Shown here: positions 42,202 through 50,625 of the stretch, piece by piece | Position numbering within the stretch: the stretch's first letter is position 1 | How the letters are laid out: each line of letters opens with the position of its first letter | Assembly: GCF_042138895.1 (NCBI RefSeq) | Contig: NZ_JBHIKW010000002.1 | Coordinates: 1-64,000 of the forward strand | DNA: 64,000 nucleotides | From: Cedecea selenatireducens | Lineage (GTDB): Bacteria > Pseudomonadota > Gammaproteobacteria > Enterobacterales > Enterobacteriaceae | Direction: 5' to 3' | Notes under the pieces: model-generated | Told to the model about the DNA's origin: nothing | What the model saw: only the letters and a program-made list of their open reading frames with translations | Database searches by the model: none | Program-made: the position numbers and the translations under genes

Positions 42202-42429
42202 ATGCCACAAACATCCCGCTACAGTGACGAACAAGTTGAAGCGATGCTGACCGAACTGGCCGGCGTGCTGGAAAAACACCACGCGCCTACCGATCTTTCC
42301 CTGATGGTTTTGGGAAATATGGTCACCAATCTGATAAACACCAGCGTGGCGTCCGCTCAGCGTCGTCCTTTGGCTCGCTCCTTTGCCGAGGCGCTTCAAG
42401 CTTCGGTGAGCGAAGATAAAGCCCACTAA
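42202..42429 (+). CDS. yejL: UPF0352 protein YejL
   Basis: 75 residues as in E. coli: MPQTSRYSDEQVEAMLTELA, KHHAPTDLSLMVLGNMVTNL, ending SEDKAH. Small helical cytoplasmic protein of unknown function. It starts an operon with lapC (19-bp gap), so a link to envelope control is possible but unproven. Confidence 0.93.
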   Translation: MPQTSRYSDEQVEAMLTELAGVLEKHHAPTDLSLMVLGNMVTNLINTSVASAQRRPLARSFAEALQASVSEDKAH

Positions 42430-42448
42430 GGAACTATCGTAACAAGTT

Positions 42449-44212
42449 ATGGTGACTAACCGTCAGCGCTACCGCGAAAAAGTTTCCCAGATGGTCAGTT
42501 GGGGACACTGGTTCGCCCTGTTTAATATCCTGCTGGCCATGCTGCTGGGTAGCCGCTATCTGTTTATTGCCGACTGGCCAACGACGCTGACGGGGCGAGT
42601 TTATTCGTACCTTAGCGTCGTTGGGCACTTTAGTTTTTTGGTGTTTGCTGCCTATTTACTGCTGATTTTTCCGCTGACGTTTATCGTGATGTCGCAGCGC
42701 CTGCTGCGCTTTATCAGCGCTGCCTTAGCCACGGCGGGCATGACGCTATTGCTGATAGACAGCGAAGTTTTCACGCGCTTCCACCTTCACCTTAATCCCA
42801 CCGTCTGGGATCTGGTGATTAACCCTGACCAGGGGGAGATGGCCCGCGACTGGCAGCTGATGTTCATCAGCGCACCGGTGATTTTGCTTATTGAGATGCT
42901 ATTTGCGACGTGGAGCTGGCAGAAGCTGCGCAGCCTCGGCCGTCGCCGTAAATACGTGCGTCCTTTAGTGATTCTGTTCTTTATCTCTTTCTTTAGCAGC
43001 CACCTGATGTACATCTGGGCGGATGCTAACTTTTATCGCCCGATAACCATGCAGCGGGCGAATCTGCCGCTTTCTTACCCGATGACGGCACGCCGCTTCC
43101 TTGAAAAACACGGCCTGCTTGATGCGCAAGAGTACCAGCGTCGTCTGGTTGAGCAAGGCAGCCCGGAAGCGCTTTCGGTGCAGTATCCGCTGAGTAACCT
43201 GCAGTTCCGCGATATGGGTATCGGCAACAATGTTCTGCTGATTACCGTGGACGGCCTGAACGCAGACAGCGTGAGCAAAGATATGCCAGCGCTGAGCGAA
43301 TTCGCCGCCGGCAATATCCGCTTTACCCAGCACATGAGCTCCGGGAATAGTACCGACAGCGGTATCTTCGGCCTGTTCTACGGCATTTCACCGGCTTATA
43401 TGGACGGCGTGCTATCAAAACGTACCCCTGCCGCGCTGATTACCGGCTTAAACCAGCAGGGCTACCAGCTTGGCCTTTTTGCCTCCGACGGCTTTAACTC
43501 GGCAATGTACCGCCAGGCCCTGCTCTCCGACTTCTCGCTACGTCCGGCTAAAAACCAGGGCGACAGCCAGACGGCAACACAGTGGATTAACTGGCTCAAT
43601 CAGTATGCCTCTGACGATAACCGCTGGTTCTCATGGGTGGCCTTTAACGGCACCAGCATTGACGACAACGGCAACCAGCAGGGCTTTGAGCGGCGCTATT
43701 CCCGCGCGGCCGGCAACGTAGATGAACAGATTAAACGCGTGCTGGATGCGCTTCAGGCGGCGGGTAAACTGCAAAATACCGTGGTGATCGTTACCGCAGG
43801 ACACGGTGTCCCGCTTGGCGCACAGCGCGATGCTTTTGCCTGGTCACGGGCTCATATTCAGGTACCGCTGGTGATCCACTGGCCGGGTACGCCAGCACAG
43901 ACCATCACCAAGCTCACCGATCATCAGGATGTCATGACAACGCTGATGCAGCGTCTGCTGCACGTTAAAACGCCGGCAAATGAATATTCACAGGGTGAAG
44001 ATCTGTTTACCGCCACCCGTCGCAATAACTGGGTGATTGGGGCCGACAACGAAACCCTGGCCGTGACCACGCCGGAAATGACGCTGGTGCTTAGCAATAA
44101 CGGCAACTACAGGATGTACGATCTGCAGGGCAAGAGAATCGAAGAGACCAAGCCTCAGCTTGATCTGCTGCTGCAGGTGCTGACCGACGAGAAGCGTTTC
44201 ATCGCCAACTAA
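42449..44212 (+). CDS. lapC: LPS biosynthesis regulator LapC / cardiolipin-related inner-membrane protein YejM (PbgA)
   Basis: Essential inner-membrane protein that senses periplasmic LPS and, through LapB, protects LpxC from FtsH. 587 residues: five N-terminal membrane segments (about 1-190), a basic linker (RRRKYVRPL) and a periplasmic alkaline-phosphatase/sulfatase-like domain (about 240-587) with VLLITVDGLN, HMSSGNSTDSGIFGLFYG. The canonical sulfatase catalytic cysteine/serine-metal set is not obviously complete, in line with a non-enzymatic role. Synonyms yejM and pbgA. Confidence 0.94.
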   Translation: MVTNRQRYREKVSQMVSWGHWFALFNILLAMLLGSRYLFIADWPTTLTGRVYSYLSVVGHFSFLVFAAYLLLIFPLTFIVMSQRLLRFISAALATAGMTLLLIDSEVFTRFHLHLNPTVWDLVINPDQGEMARDWQLMFISAPVILLIEMLFATWSWQKLRSLGRRRKYVRPLVILFFISFFSSHLMYIWADANFYRPITMQRANLPLSYPMTARRFLEKHGLLDAQEYQRRLVEQGSPEALSVQYPLSNLQFRDMGIGNNVLLITVDGLNADSVSKDMPALSEFAAGNIRFTQHMSSGNSTDSGIFGLFYGISPAYMDGVLSKRTPAALITGLNQQGYQLGLFASDGFNSAMYRQALLSDFSLRPAKNQGDSQTATQWINWLNQYASDDNRWFSWVAFNGTSIDDNGNQQGFERRYSRAAGNVDEQIKRVLDALQAAGKLQNTVVIVTAGHGVPLGAQRDAFAWSRAHIQVPLVIHWPGTPAQTITKLTDHQDVMTTLMQRLLHVKTPANEYSQGEDLFTATRRNNWVIGADNETLAVTTPEMTLVLSNNGNYRMYDLQGKRIEETKPQLDLLLQVLTDEKRFIAN

Positions 44213-44247
44213 TTGTTTATTTATAAGACAGTTAGCCGTAACCGTCC

Positions 44248-44275
44248 TTGCAATCAACGCGAAAAAATGTAGTAT
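44248..44275 (+). promoter_or_regulatory. Promoter of the tRNA-Pro gene
   Basis: -35 TTGCAA (44248-44253), 16-bp spacer, -10 TAGTAT (44270-44275), 13 bp before the mature 5' end. A TATTAT hexamer three bases on is an alternative -10. Confidence 0.6.
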
Positions 44276-44288
44276 TATTCTTCTGCGT

Positions 44289-44365
44289 CGGCACGTAGCG
44301 CAGCCTGGTAGCGCACCGTCATGGGGTGTCGGGGGTCGGAGGTTCAAATCCTCTCGTGCCGACCA
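44289..44365 (+). tRNA. proL: tRNA-Pro (anticodon GGG)
   Basis: 77-nt tRNA matching E. coli proL: acceptor CGGCACG/CGTGCCG, D-arm GCGCAGCCTGGTAGCGC, anticodon loop ATGGGGT with GGG at 44323-44325, T-loop GGTTCAAATC, discriminator A and an encoded CCA. The anticodon stem keeps the U-U mismatch seen in E. coli. Followed by a strong terminator. Confidence 0.97.
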
Positions 44366-44373
44366 AAATTTTA

Positions 44374-44402
44374 AAACCAGCCCTCAGTGGCTGGTTTTTT
44401 TG
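44374..44402 (+). terminator. Terminator of tRNA-Pro
   Basis: AAACCAGCC-n6-GGCTGGTTT followed by TTTT. Confidence 0.92.
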
Positions 44403-44522
44403 TACCTGAAATCTTCCATCTGCCGTGCAAATAAAGTACAGCCACTTCCGTCAGGGGCGGATTTTTGACATATTACGCCATTAGGGAAAAGCCCTACAGG
44501 CAAAGAAATAGGCTAATTCGAA

Positions 44523-45524
44523 ATGGAACATGTTGTTAAGTATATTGTGAGTAATGAGTATCTCTCCCTGGCTGAAGGTGAAGAGGCACATGATGTTGTC
44601 TATAGCATCGACAAGAATTTTTTATTAGGTGCCGCCGTTTCTGCCGTATCAGTGCTCATTAATAGCAGTAAGAAATTCAACTTCCATTTTTTCACTGATT
44701 TTATCAGCAACGATCATCTCGAAAAATTTAACGCGCTGGCGCAAAAATTCCAGACAAATATTTATATTTATCTGATCGACAAAACATCCTTCTCAGATTT
44801 CCCCGTACGGGCCAAATGGACCGTCGCGACCTACTATCGCTTTATTGCGTTTAACTCTCTGTCATCGACTAAGAAAACCGTTCTTTATCTTGATGCCGAC
44901 GTGATGTGCAAAGCTAGTCCTGACGCTCTCCTGGATCTCAAATTAGGGGAAAAGTATGCCGCCGTGGTCCCGGATCTGGGGTTAGTACAGCAGACGTGCG
45001 AGGAGCGACTGGGTTTGCCGGGAATAGAAGGTAATTATTTTAATGCCGGGGTGATTTACCTGAATCTCGAACAGTGGAAGCTGAACAATTTTACCGAAAA
45101 AGCGCTGGCGATGATTGGGGATAAAACGACGGAATACAGCTTCCTCGATCAGGACGTGCTGAATATTCTTTTCCATAAAAACAGCCTGTTGCTGCCGGGA
45201 AAATATAATCAGATTTATGACGCCGCCCATCACTTTGGTCTCAAAACGTCACATCTGCATAGCGAAACTATTACCGATGAGACGGTCTTTATCCACTACA
45301 CCAGCAGCTCAAAACCCTGGTTACAATGGATGCGTTACCCGTCGTCGGTCTATTTTGATATTGCCTACGAGCAATCGCCCTGGAAAGGCTTGCCGCTGCA
45401 GGATGCCCATACAACCACCCTGTTAAAACTGCGTTCTAAGCACGAATACCGCCAGAAGAAATACCTCTCCAGTCTTATTTCACAAATTAGGTATATCGTG
45501 AAAAAATCCGGACTGAAGAAATAA
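44523..45524 (+). CDS. Family 8 glycosyltransferase, WaaJ/WaaO-like
   Basis: 333-residue cytoplasmic, membrane-associated glycosyltransferase of GT8. Motifs: N-terminal HDVVYSIDKNFLLGAAVS, DxD metal site D124-A125-D126 in LYLDADVMCK, EGNYFNAGVIYLNLEQWK, SFLDQDVLNILF, and FIHYTSSSKPW with the metal-ligand histidine. The closest remembered relatives are LPS core glucosyl/galactosyltransferases WaaJ and WaaO, using UDP-sugars. It stands alone 157 bp downstream of tRNA-Pro, far from a waa cluster, and its DNA looks more AT-rich than its neighbours, suggesting acquisition. No good Shine-Dalgarno; the start is tentative. It may decorate LPS core or another surface glycan. Confidence 0.85.
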   Translation: MEHVVKYIVSNEYLSLAEGEEAHDVVYSIDKNFLLGAAVSAVSVLINSSKKFNFHFFTDFISNDHLEKFNALAQKFQTNIYIYLIDKTSFSDFPVRAKWTVATYYRFIAFNSLSSTKKTVLYLDADVMCKASPDALLDLKLGEKYAAVVPDLGLVQQTCEERLGLPGIEGNYFNAGVIYLNLEQWKLNNFTEKALAMIGDKTTEYSFLDQDVLNILFHKNSLLLPGKYNQIYDAAHHFGLKTSHLHSETITDETVFIHYTSSSKPWLQWMRYPSSVYFDIAYEQSPWKGLPLQDAHTTTLLKLRSKHEYRQKKYLSSLISQIRYIVKKSGLKK

Positions 45525-45532
45525 AAACCGCT

Positions 45533-45557
45533 ACGCCCTGAACGCCATTCAGGGCGT
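45533..45557. terminator. Terminator between the GT8 gene and mgtE
   Basis: Perfect 10-bp stem ACGCCCTGAA-CGCCA-TTCAGGGCGT. On the minus strand it is followed by AGCGGTTTTTATT, on the plus by TATATCGG, so it serves mgtE best. Confidence 0.75.
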
Positions 45558-45566
45558 TATATCGGA

Positions 45567-46994
45567 TTACAGCAGGAACAACGTTGCCAGGCCGAGGAAG
45601 ATAAAGAATCCGCCGGTGTCGGTTATCGCCGTGATCATTACGCTTGAGCCGACGGCGGGATCTTTGCCCAGTTTGGTCATCGTCATCGGAATCACCACGC
45701 CCATCAGCGCCGCAACCAAAAGATTCAGGATCATCGCCAGCGTCATGACGCCGCCCATCGCTGCGTCGTTATACAACAGCCAGGTAATCGTTCCCATCAC
45801 GCCGCCCCAGACCAGGCCGTTGATCAACGCCACGCCAAGCTCGCGCAACATCAGGAATGAGATATTGCCGGCCTGAATATGCTGTAGCGCTAACGCGCGC
45901 ACGATCATGGTAATAGTCTGGTTACCGGTGTTGCCGCCGATCCCGGCCACAATCGGCATCAGAGACGCCAGGGCCACCAGTTGAGAAATGGTATGTTCAA
46001 AGAGCCCGATCACACGCGAAGCCACAAACGCAGTACAAAGGTTAATGGCAAGCCACGCCCATCGGGTGCGAACGGCTTTGCTCACCGGCGCAAAGACGTC
46101 CTCTTCCGTGCTCAGGCCACCCATGCGGCGCAAATCGCTGTCGGTTTCCTCGTACACCACGTCAACAATCTCATCGACCGTTAAGCGGCCCATCAGCTTG
46201 CCGGCGCTATCGATAACCGCGGCGCTGATTAAGTCGTCACGCTCAAAGGTACGTGCGGCTTTTTCATCGTGATCTTCCGGAGCAAAACAGGTGGGATTGT
46301 CGTCCATCACTTTAAACACCGGCGTTTGCGGCGCATGCAGCAAAATCGCGGTGAGGTCCAGCTCCCCCAACAGCGTTTTGTCCCGGCTGGTGACAAACAG
46401 TTTATCGGTGTTCTGCGGGACTTTACCGCGAAGTCGAAGATAGCGCTGCACCACGGCAAGCGTGACGTCAGGACGCACGGTGATCACTTCAAAGTCCATG
46501 ATCGCACCGACGCTGTGCTTGTCATAATGCAGGATCTGGCGAACCTGGGTGCGCTCATTCTGCGGCATCGTCGCCAGCAGGCGCCCGACCAGATCGCGAG
46601 GAAGGTATTGCGCCAGATAGATCTGATCGTCAATATCCAGCGGGCGTAGCGCGTTAAGCAACGCTTTATCGCTCATATCCTCAATCAGATCGTCCCAGAC
46701 GGTTTCTGCCGCTTCGACCAGTACGCTACCGCGCCGCTCTTCGGTAATCAGGCTCCACAGCGCTAAACGCTCTTCCGTGGGCAATGCTTCCAGGACATCG
46801 GCGAGATCCGGCGCGGGCAGCCGCCCTACCAGCGTCACTATCTCGGCGATATCCTGTTCAGCACTTTGCGTTTCAGCGAGCGGCTCTTTGGCCAGAATGC
46901 CGCTGGCAACGGCCTTATTCGTCAGCAAGATTTGCAGGATGCGCGCCCGATCCTGGTCGCGCTCTTTGGTGCTGTACTTCTGAATGGCTGTCAT
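45567..46994 (-). CDS. mgtE: Magnesium transporter MgtE
   Basis: Mg2+ channel/transporter of the inner membrane. 475 residues: N-domain of helical repeats (about 40-150), two CBS domains (about 160-290), a plug helix and five C-terminal membrane spans with the pore signatures LMPIVAGIGGNTGNQT and KLGKDPAVGSSVMITAITDT (conserved pore aspartate in TDTGGF). The cytosolic N and CBS domains gate by Mg2+ level. E. coli lacks an orthologue, while several other enterobacteria have one. No M-box-like leader is visible in the 113-bp upstream gap. Confidence 0.92.
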   Translation of the reverse strand: MTAIQKYSTKERDQDRARILQILLTNKAVASGILAKEPLAETQSAEQDIAEIVTLVGRLPAPDLADVLEALPTEERLALWSLITEERRGSVLVEAAETVWDDLIEDMSDKALLNALRPLDIDDQIYLAQYLPRDLVGRLLATMPQNERTQVRQILHYDKHSVGAIMDFEVITVRPDVTLAVVQRYLRLRGKVPQNTDKLFVTSRDKTLLGELDLTAILLHAPQTPVFKVMDDNPTCFAPEDHDEKAARTFERDDLISAAVIDSAGKLMGRLTVDEIVDVVYEETDSDLRRMGGLSTEEDVFAPVSKAVRTRWAWLAINLCTAFVASRVIGLFEHTISQLVALASLMPIVAGIGGNTGNQTITMIVRALALQHIQAGNISFLMLRELGVALINGLVWGGVMGTITWLLYNDAAMGGVMTLAMILNLLVAALMGVVIPMTMTKLGKDPAVGSSVMITAITDTGGFFIFLGLATLFLL

Positions 46995-47056
46995 AAATAA
47001 ACTGTTCCCTTGAAACGACGAGTTAGTTTATAGCGCGGGAAGATGAAGAAAACAAA

Positions 47057-47088
47057 AAACCAGCCTTAATAGACTGGTTTTTTTTACT
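47057..47088. terminator. Terminator of yojI
   Basis: AAACCAGCC-TTAATA-GACTGGTTT (one G-T/mismatch) with A-run and T-run on either side, so it works in both directions. It lies between the yojI stop (47108) and the mgtE start. Confidence 0.85.
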
Positions 47089-47107
47089 TTGTTTAGAAAA
47101 CGCTGAC

Positions 47108-48754
47108 CTAATGGCCCGTTCTTGCTACGGCATCGCGTGACGCCTGCTCCCGCTCATGGCCGGTAAGTTCGCTAAGCTTACCCTGGCGCATTTCCAGCAG
47201 GCGGTCGGCATGGATGAAGTAATTATCGTCATGGCTGATGGCAAACACCGTTTTCCCCATTTGCTGCATCAGCGGCAGCAGCACCTGGTAGAACTCCCGG
47301 CGGAAATGAGGATCCTGGTCTGCGGCCCATTCGTCCAGCAGAATAATATCGCGTTCCTCCGCCAGCGCCAGCAGCAGCGCCACGCGCTTGCGCTGACCTT
47401 TCGACAGCTTGAGGTTAAGAATGGTGCCGTTTTCCAGCTCCAGCTTGCTGCTCATCTTCAGCCGCTCAAGCCAGCTGGCCACCAGCTCAGGGTTAGCCTG
47501 CTTACCCTGTGGTCCAAGAAGCCTGTCGAACAGCCAGACGTCGGTAAAGACTGCCGAGAATAGCTTGCGGTAGTCGTCCTGCGTTTCGGCCTCAACTCTT
47601 TTTCCATCAAGGTAAATAGCCCCGCTCACCGGCTGATAAAGTCCGGTAAGCAGCATCGCAAGGGTAGATTTTCCGCTGCCGTTGCCGCCAATCAGGAACA
47701 GCAGCTCTCCGCGCTTAATGGTGAGATTAAGCGGGCCTACGCCGAAGCTATTGTCACCGTACTGGAATACCACATCGCGCATTTCAAGCTGTTGCCAGTT
47801 CCCAGCTTCTTTCGAACGGGGGAACCGGGCATCGTAAGGCGCGAGCTGGAACTTGTTCAGCTTGTTAAAGGCAACCTGGGCGCTTAATAGCGTCGGTAAG
47901 GCTCCCACGGCAGAAAGGAGTGGCGTGCGCAGGAATAACAACGTTAAAGAGAAAGTGGCTGCTACGTTGGTATCGGACCAGCCCAGGCTGTTAGCCATAT
48001 AAAACACCAGGCCAATTGCGCCCAGCATCATAATATTTGACCAGTTTACAGCGCTCAGGTGGTAGGTATCCGCCCGGATAATGTTGTTTCGATAATCGGC
48101 AGCATGAGGCGTGTAGGTATCCTGGTAAATCCGTTCCGCTCGCTCGCGGTTCAACGCCAGCTCTTTGCGCCCTTCGATGACGGTTTGGTAGTCGTTATAG
48201 AGCTTATCTTCGATCTCCCGAAGCTGGGCCATATGTTTGTATACCCGCGCCACCAGCAAATAGCCACCGACAATGGTTATCACCAGCCACACGGTGGTGA
48301 CGCCCAGCATTTTCGGCGAGAGCCAGGCCAGATAGGCCGCAGAGCCGATAGCCAGAATAATGCCCTGCACCAGCTCCGGCAGGCGCACAAAAGCGATGGT
48401 GATGTTGCGAATATCGCTGGTTAACCCCGCCAACAGCGCCGCGCTGCCAAGCTGTTCGACCCGCTCAACGTCGGTATCCATCAGGCGCTTAATAAACTCG
48501 CTACGCAGGCGAAAAACAAAATGGTGACCGAGGGTAGTTAATGCCAGCTGGGAGCCCAGCGTCACGGCCATCAGCAATAAAAGCAGGCCCAAAAATTCCG
48601 GCAACACCGCGAGGGTGATATCTGGCGTTTCAATCAGCCGCTGATTAATAAAGGCAATCAGGCCGATGCCCAGCGCGGCGCTTGCCAGGCTTAACGCCAT
48701 GACCATCATAAAAGGCCAGCGATACTGGCGATAAACCACACGAAGTAGCTCCAT
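47108..48754 (-). CDS. yojI: ABC exporter YojI (microcin J25 efflux)
   Basis: Half-size exporter, 548 residues (E. coli 547): six-span membrane domain (1-300) and one ATPase domain with Walker A IGGNGSGKST, the family's LKLSKGQRKR in place of LSGGQ, Walker B IILLDEWAADQDP and switch HDDNYF. Pumps the lasso peptide microcin J25 via TolC in E. coli and may export cysteine. It ends with RDAVARTGH. The YojI-type signature deviates from canonical LSGGQ in E. coli too, so it is not a defect here. Confidence 0.94.
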   Translation of the reverse strand: MELLRVVYRQYRWPFMMVMALSLASAALGIGLIAFINQRLIETPDITLAVLPEFLGLLLLLMAVTLGSQLALTTLGHHFVFRLRSEFIKRLMDTDVERVEQLGSAALLAGLTSDIRNITIAFVRLPELVQGIILAIGSAAYLAWLSPKMLGVTTVWLVITIVGGYLLVARVYKHMAQLREIEDKLYNDYQTVIEGRKELALNRERAERIYQDTYTPHAADYRNNIIRADTYHLSAVNWSNIMMLGAIGLVFYMANSLGWSDTNVAATFSLTLLFLRTPLLSAVGALPTLLSAQVAFNKLNKFQLAPYDARFPRSKEAGNWQQLEMRDVVFQYGDNSFGVGPLNLTIKRGELLFLIGGNGSGKSTLAMLLTGLYQPVSGAIYLDGKRVEAETQDDYRKLFSAVFTDVWLFDRLLGPQGKQANPELVASWLERLKMSSKLELENGTILNLKLSKGQRKRVALLLALAEERDIILLDEWAADQDPHFRREFYQVLLPLMQQMGKTVFAISHDDNYFIHADRLLEMRQGKLSELTGHEREQASRDAVARTGH

Positions 48755-48779
48755 TATTCCCTACCTGCAAAATAAAACA

Positions 48780-48801
48780 GCGAGCAGTTTAAACGGCTCG
48801 C
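48780..48801 (-). terminator. Terminator-like hairpin after alkB
   Basis: GCGAGC and GCTCGC flank a 10-nt loop; on the minus strand followed by TGTTTTATTTT. It lies 37 bp past the alkB stop. Confidence 0.55.
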
Positions 48802-48837
48802 CGTCCACAGCAAGAATAATTCTTATTTTTATTTGCC

Positions 48838-49479
48838 TTACGACGCGCGGCGAAAGGTCAGGTTATAGCGGAACTGGTCGGTAAGGGGATGAAAGCCGGG
48901 TTTGAGAGGCAGAATGCCGTGATAGAAAAGCCGTGATGCGCCTCCCCACACCACCACGTCGCCATGCTCAAGCATGACGCGCTGCAGCGGATCGCTACGC
49001 TGTAGCCCGCCAAACTGAAAAACGGCAGGTAAACCCAGGGAGACAGAAACAATCGGCTGACGCAGATTCGGTTCGTCTTTATCCTGATGAAGAGAGAGCT
49101 TTGTTCCGGGCGCATAGCGGTTGATCAGGCAGGCATCAGGGTCAAAATCCGCGTATCCCGCAGCATGCGAAGCTCGCGCGCAGACGTCCTGAAACAGAGA
49201 GGGAAGCTGAGGCCAGAACTGGCCGGTCAGCGAGTCCTTCGGTGAATAGAGATAGCCGTGCTGGTTTGTGCTCCAGCCCAGCTCGCCGCAGTTGGTCATC
49301 GCCACCGACATGGTATGTCCACCGGGCGTGACCATATGGCGAAAAGGCGCCTGCTGCGATACCTGATGAACGGCCGCCATCAGCGCGGCGGCATCCTCCC
49401 GGGCAAAGCGGCGCAGAATAATTGCGCCTTCTGCGAGCGGTTCTTCCCAGGGAGCCTCATCGGCGAACAAATCCAGCAT
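48838..49479 (-). CDS. alkB: Alpha-ketoglutarate-dependent DNA repair dioxygenase AlkB
   Basis: Removes 1-methyladenine and 3-methylcytosine by oxidative demethylation. 213 residues from ATG 49479: Fe ligands H131, D133 (SLHQDKDEP) and H187 (FYHGI); 2-oxoglutarate arginines R204 and R210 (FRYNLTFR); NRYAPG. The start overlaps the ada stop by one nucleotide (TAATG), giving the classic ada-alkB operon with coupled translation. The frame continues 46 codons further up inside ada but without homology. Confidence 0.96.
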   Translation of the reverse strand: MLDLFADEAPWEEPLAEGAIILRRFAREDAAALMAAVHQVSQQAPFRHMVTPGGHTMSVAMTNCGELGWSTNQHGYLYSPKDSLTGQFWPQLPSLFQDVCARASHAAGYADFDPDACLINRYAPGTKLSLHQDKDEPNLRQPIVSVSLGLPAVFQFGGLQRSDPLQRVMLEHGDVVVWGGASRLFYHGILPLKPGFHPLTDQFRYNLTFRRAS

Positions 49480-50549
49480 TATTCCTCCAGGCTTTGCTTC
49501 TCGTTTTCCAGAAGCCGACGTTTGCGCTCCACGCCCCAGCGGTAGCCGGACAAACCACCATCGCTGCGGATCACTCGATGGCAGGGAATGGCGACCGCAA
49601 GCGTGTTGGCCGCGCATGCACCGGCCACGGCACGAACGGCGGCGGGCTTACCTATACGTGCTGCCAGCTCGCTGTAGCTCACGGTAGCTCCGGGCGGAAC
49701 GGCTCTTAATGCCTGCCATACCAACTGCTGAAATGCTGTGCCGCGAATGTCGAGAGGTAAGATAAATTCAGTTCCTGGCGACTCAATAAAACTAATCACC
49801 TGCGCAACGCGTGACTCAAACGCTTCATCACCCGGCATGAGCTGTGAACGGGGAAACTCGGTTTCGAGTTCACTTATCAGCGCTTCGGCATGTTCACCCA
49901 ACAAAATCGCACAAATGCCCCGCTCGCTTTCAGCCACCAGAAACTCTCCCAATTGGCAGGTGCCGACCACAAACTGCACGTGCGTACGGGCCCCGCCCTT
50001 TCGGTATTGGCTCGCCGTCATGCCCAGCGCGGCATCAGCCTGATGGTAGAATGCGCTGCCGGACTGAAACCCGGCATAAAAAATGGCCTTTGTTACCTCT
50101 GTTCCCTGTGCGAGCGCGTCACGCAGCCGACGAGCACGATGCGCTTTTTGCCATTCGTTCGGCGTTAAGCCGGTGACGCTTTTGAACAGTCGATGAAAGT
50201 GAAAGCTGCTCATGGCAACCTGTCCTGCCAGCTCATCAAGCGTGAGAGGTGAATCGCTGGCTTCAATAATGCGGCAGGCTTGTTCGATGCGCGCAACTCG
50301 CTGCAGCTCAGGGGCAAGCTTGTCCGGCTGGCAGCGTTTGCAGGCTCGGAAACCGGCCTTCAGCGCCGCTTCGGGCGAAGTGTAGAACCCCGTATTTTCA
50401 CGCAGCGGACGGCGGGCGCTGCAGGATGGCCGGCAGAAGATCCCGGTCGTTTTGACGGCAAAGACAAACTGCCCGTCAGCCCGGGCATCACGCTGCTCAA
50501 CCGCCTGCCAGCGTTGCTGCTCTGTAATATAACCGTTGTTCTGTTTCAT
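49479..50549 (-). CDS. ada: Ada: methyl-phosphotriester/O6-methylguanine methyltransferase and regulator
   Basis: Bifunctional repair protein and adaptive-response activator. 356 residues from ATG 50549: N-terminal zinc domain with C39, C43, C70, C73 (C39 is the phosphotriester acceptor in E. coli C38 numbering), AraC-type helix-turn-helix region (about 85-185), and C-terminal Ogt-like domain with acceptor C323 in PCHRVIRSDGGLSGYRWG. Three in-frame starts (GTG 50555, ATG 50552, ATG 50549) follow GAGG; ATG 50549 has 8-nt spacing and matches the E. coli start. I did not find a perfect Ada box upstream. Confidence 0.95.
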   Translation of the reverse strand: MKQNNGYITEQQRWQAVEQRDARADGQFVFAVKTTGIFCRPSCSARRPLRENTGFYTSPEAALKAGFRACKRCQPDKLAPELQRVARIEQACRIIEASDSPLTLDELAGQVAMSSFHFHRLFKSVTGLTPNEWQKAHRARRLRDALAQGTEVTKAIFYAGFQSGSAFYHQADAALGMTASQYRKGGARTHVQFVVGTCQLGEFLVAESERGICAILLGEHAEALISELETEFPRSQLMPGDEAFESRVAQVISFIESPGTEFILPLDIRGTAFQQLVWQALRAVPPGATVSYSELAARIGKPAAVRAVAGACAANTLAVAIPCHRVIRSDGGLSGYRWGVERKRRLLENEKQSLEE

Positions 50550-50625
50550 CATCACGACCTCATGCTTATCTTAACGATACCATCATGGCAGCCAGGGCCG
50601 GATGAAAAACTCGGGTTCTTGCTTT

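Noticed and set aside
46995..47107. Possible Mg2+ riboswitch (M-box) or mgtL-like leader before mgtE
   Set aside because: The gap is only 113 bp and is mostly filled by the yojI terminator; no M-box-sized structure fits.
47108..48754. LSKGQ in place of LSGGQ in YojI taken as a defect
   Set aside because: E. coli YojI has the same LKLSKGQ signature, so it is a family trait.
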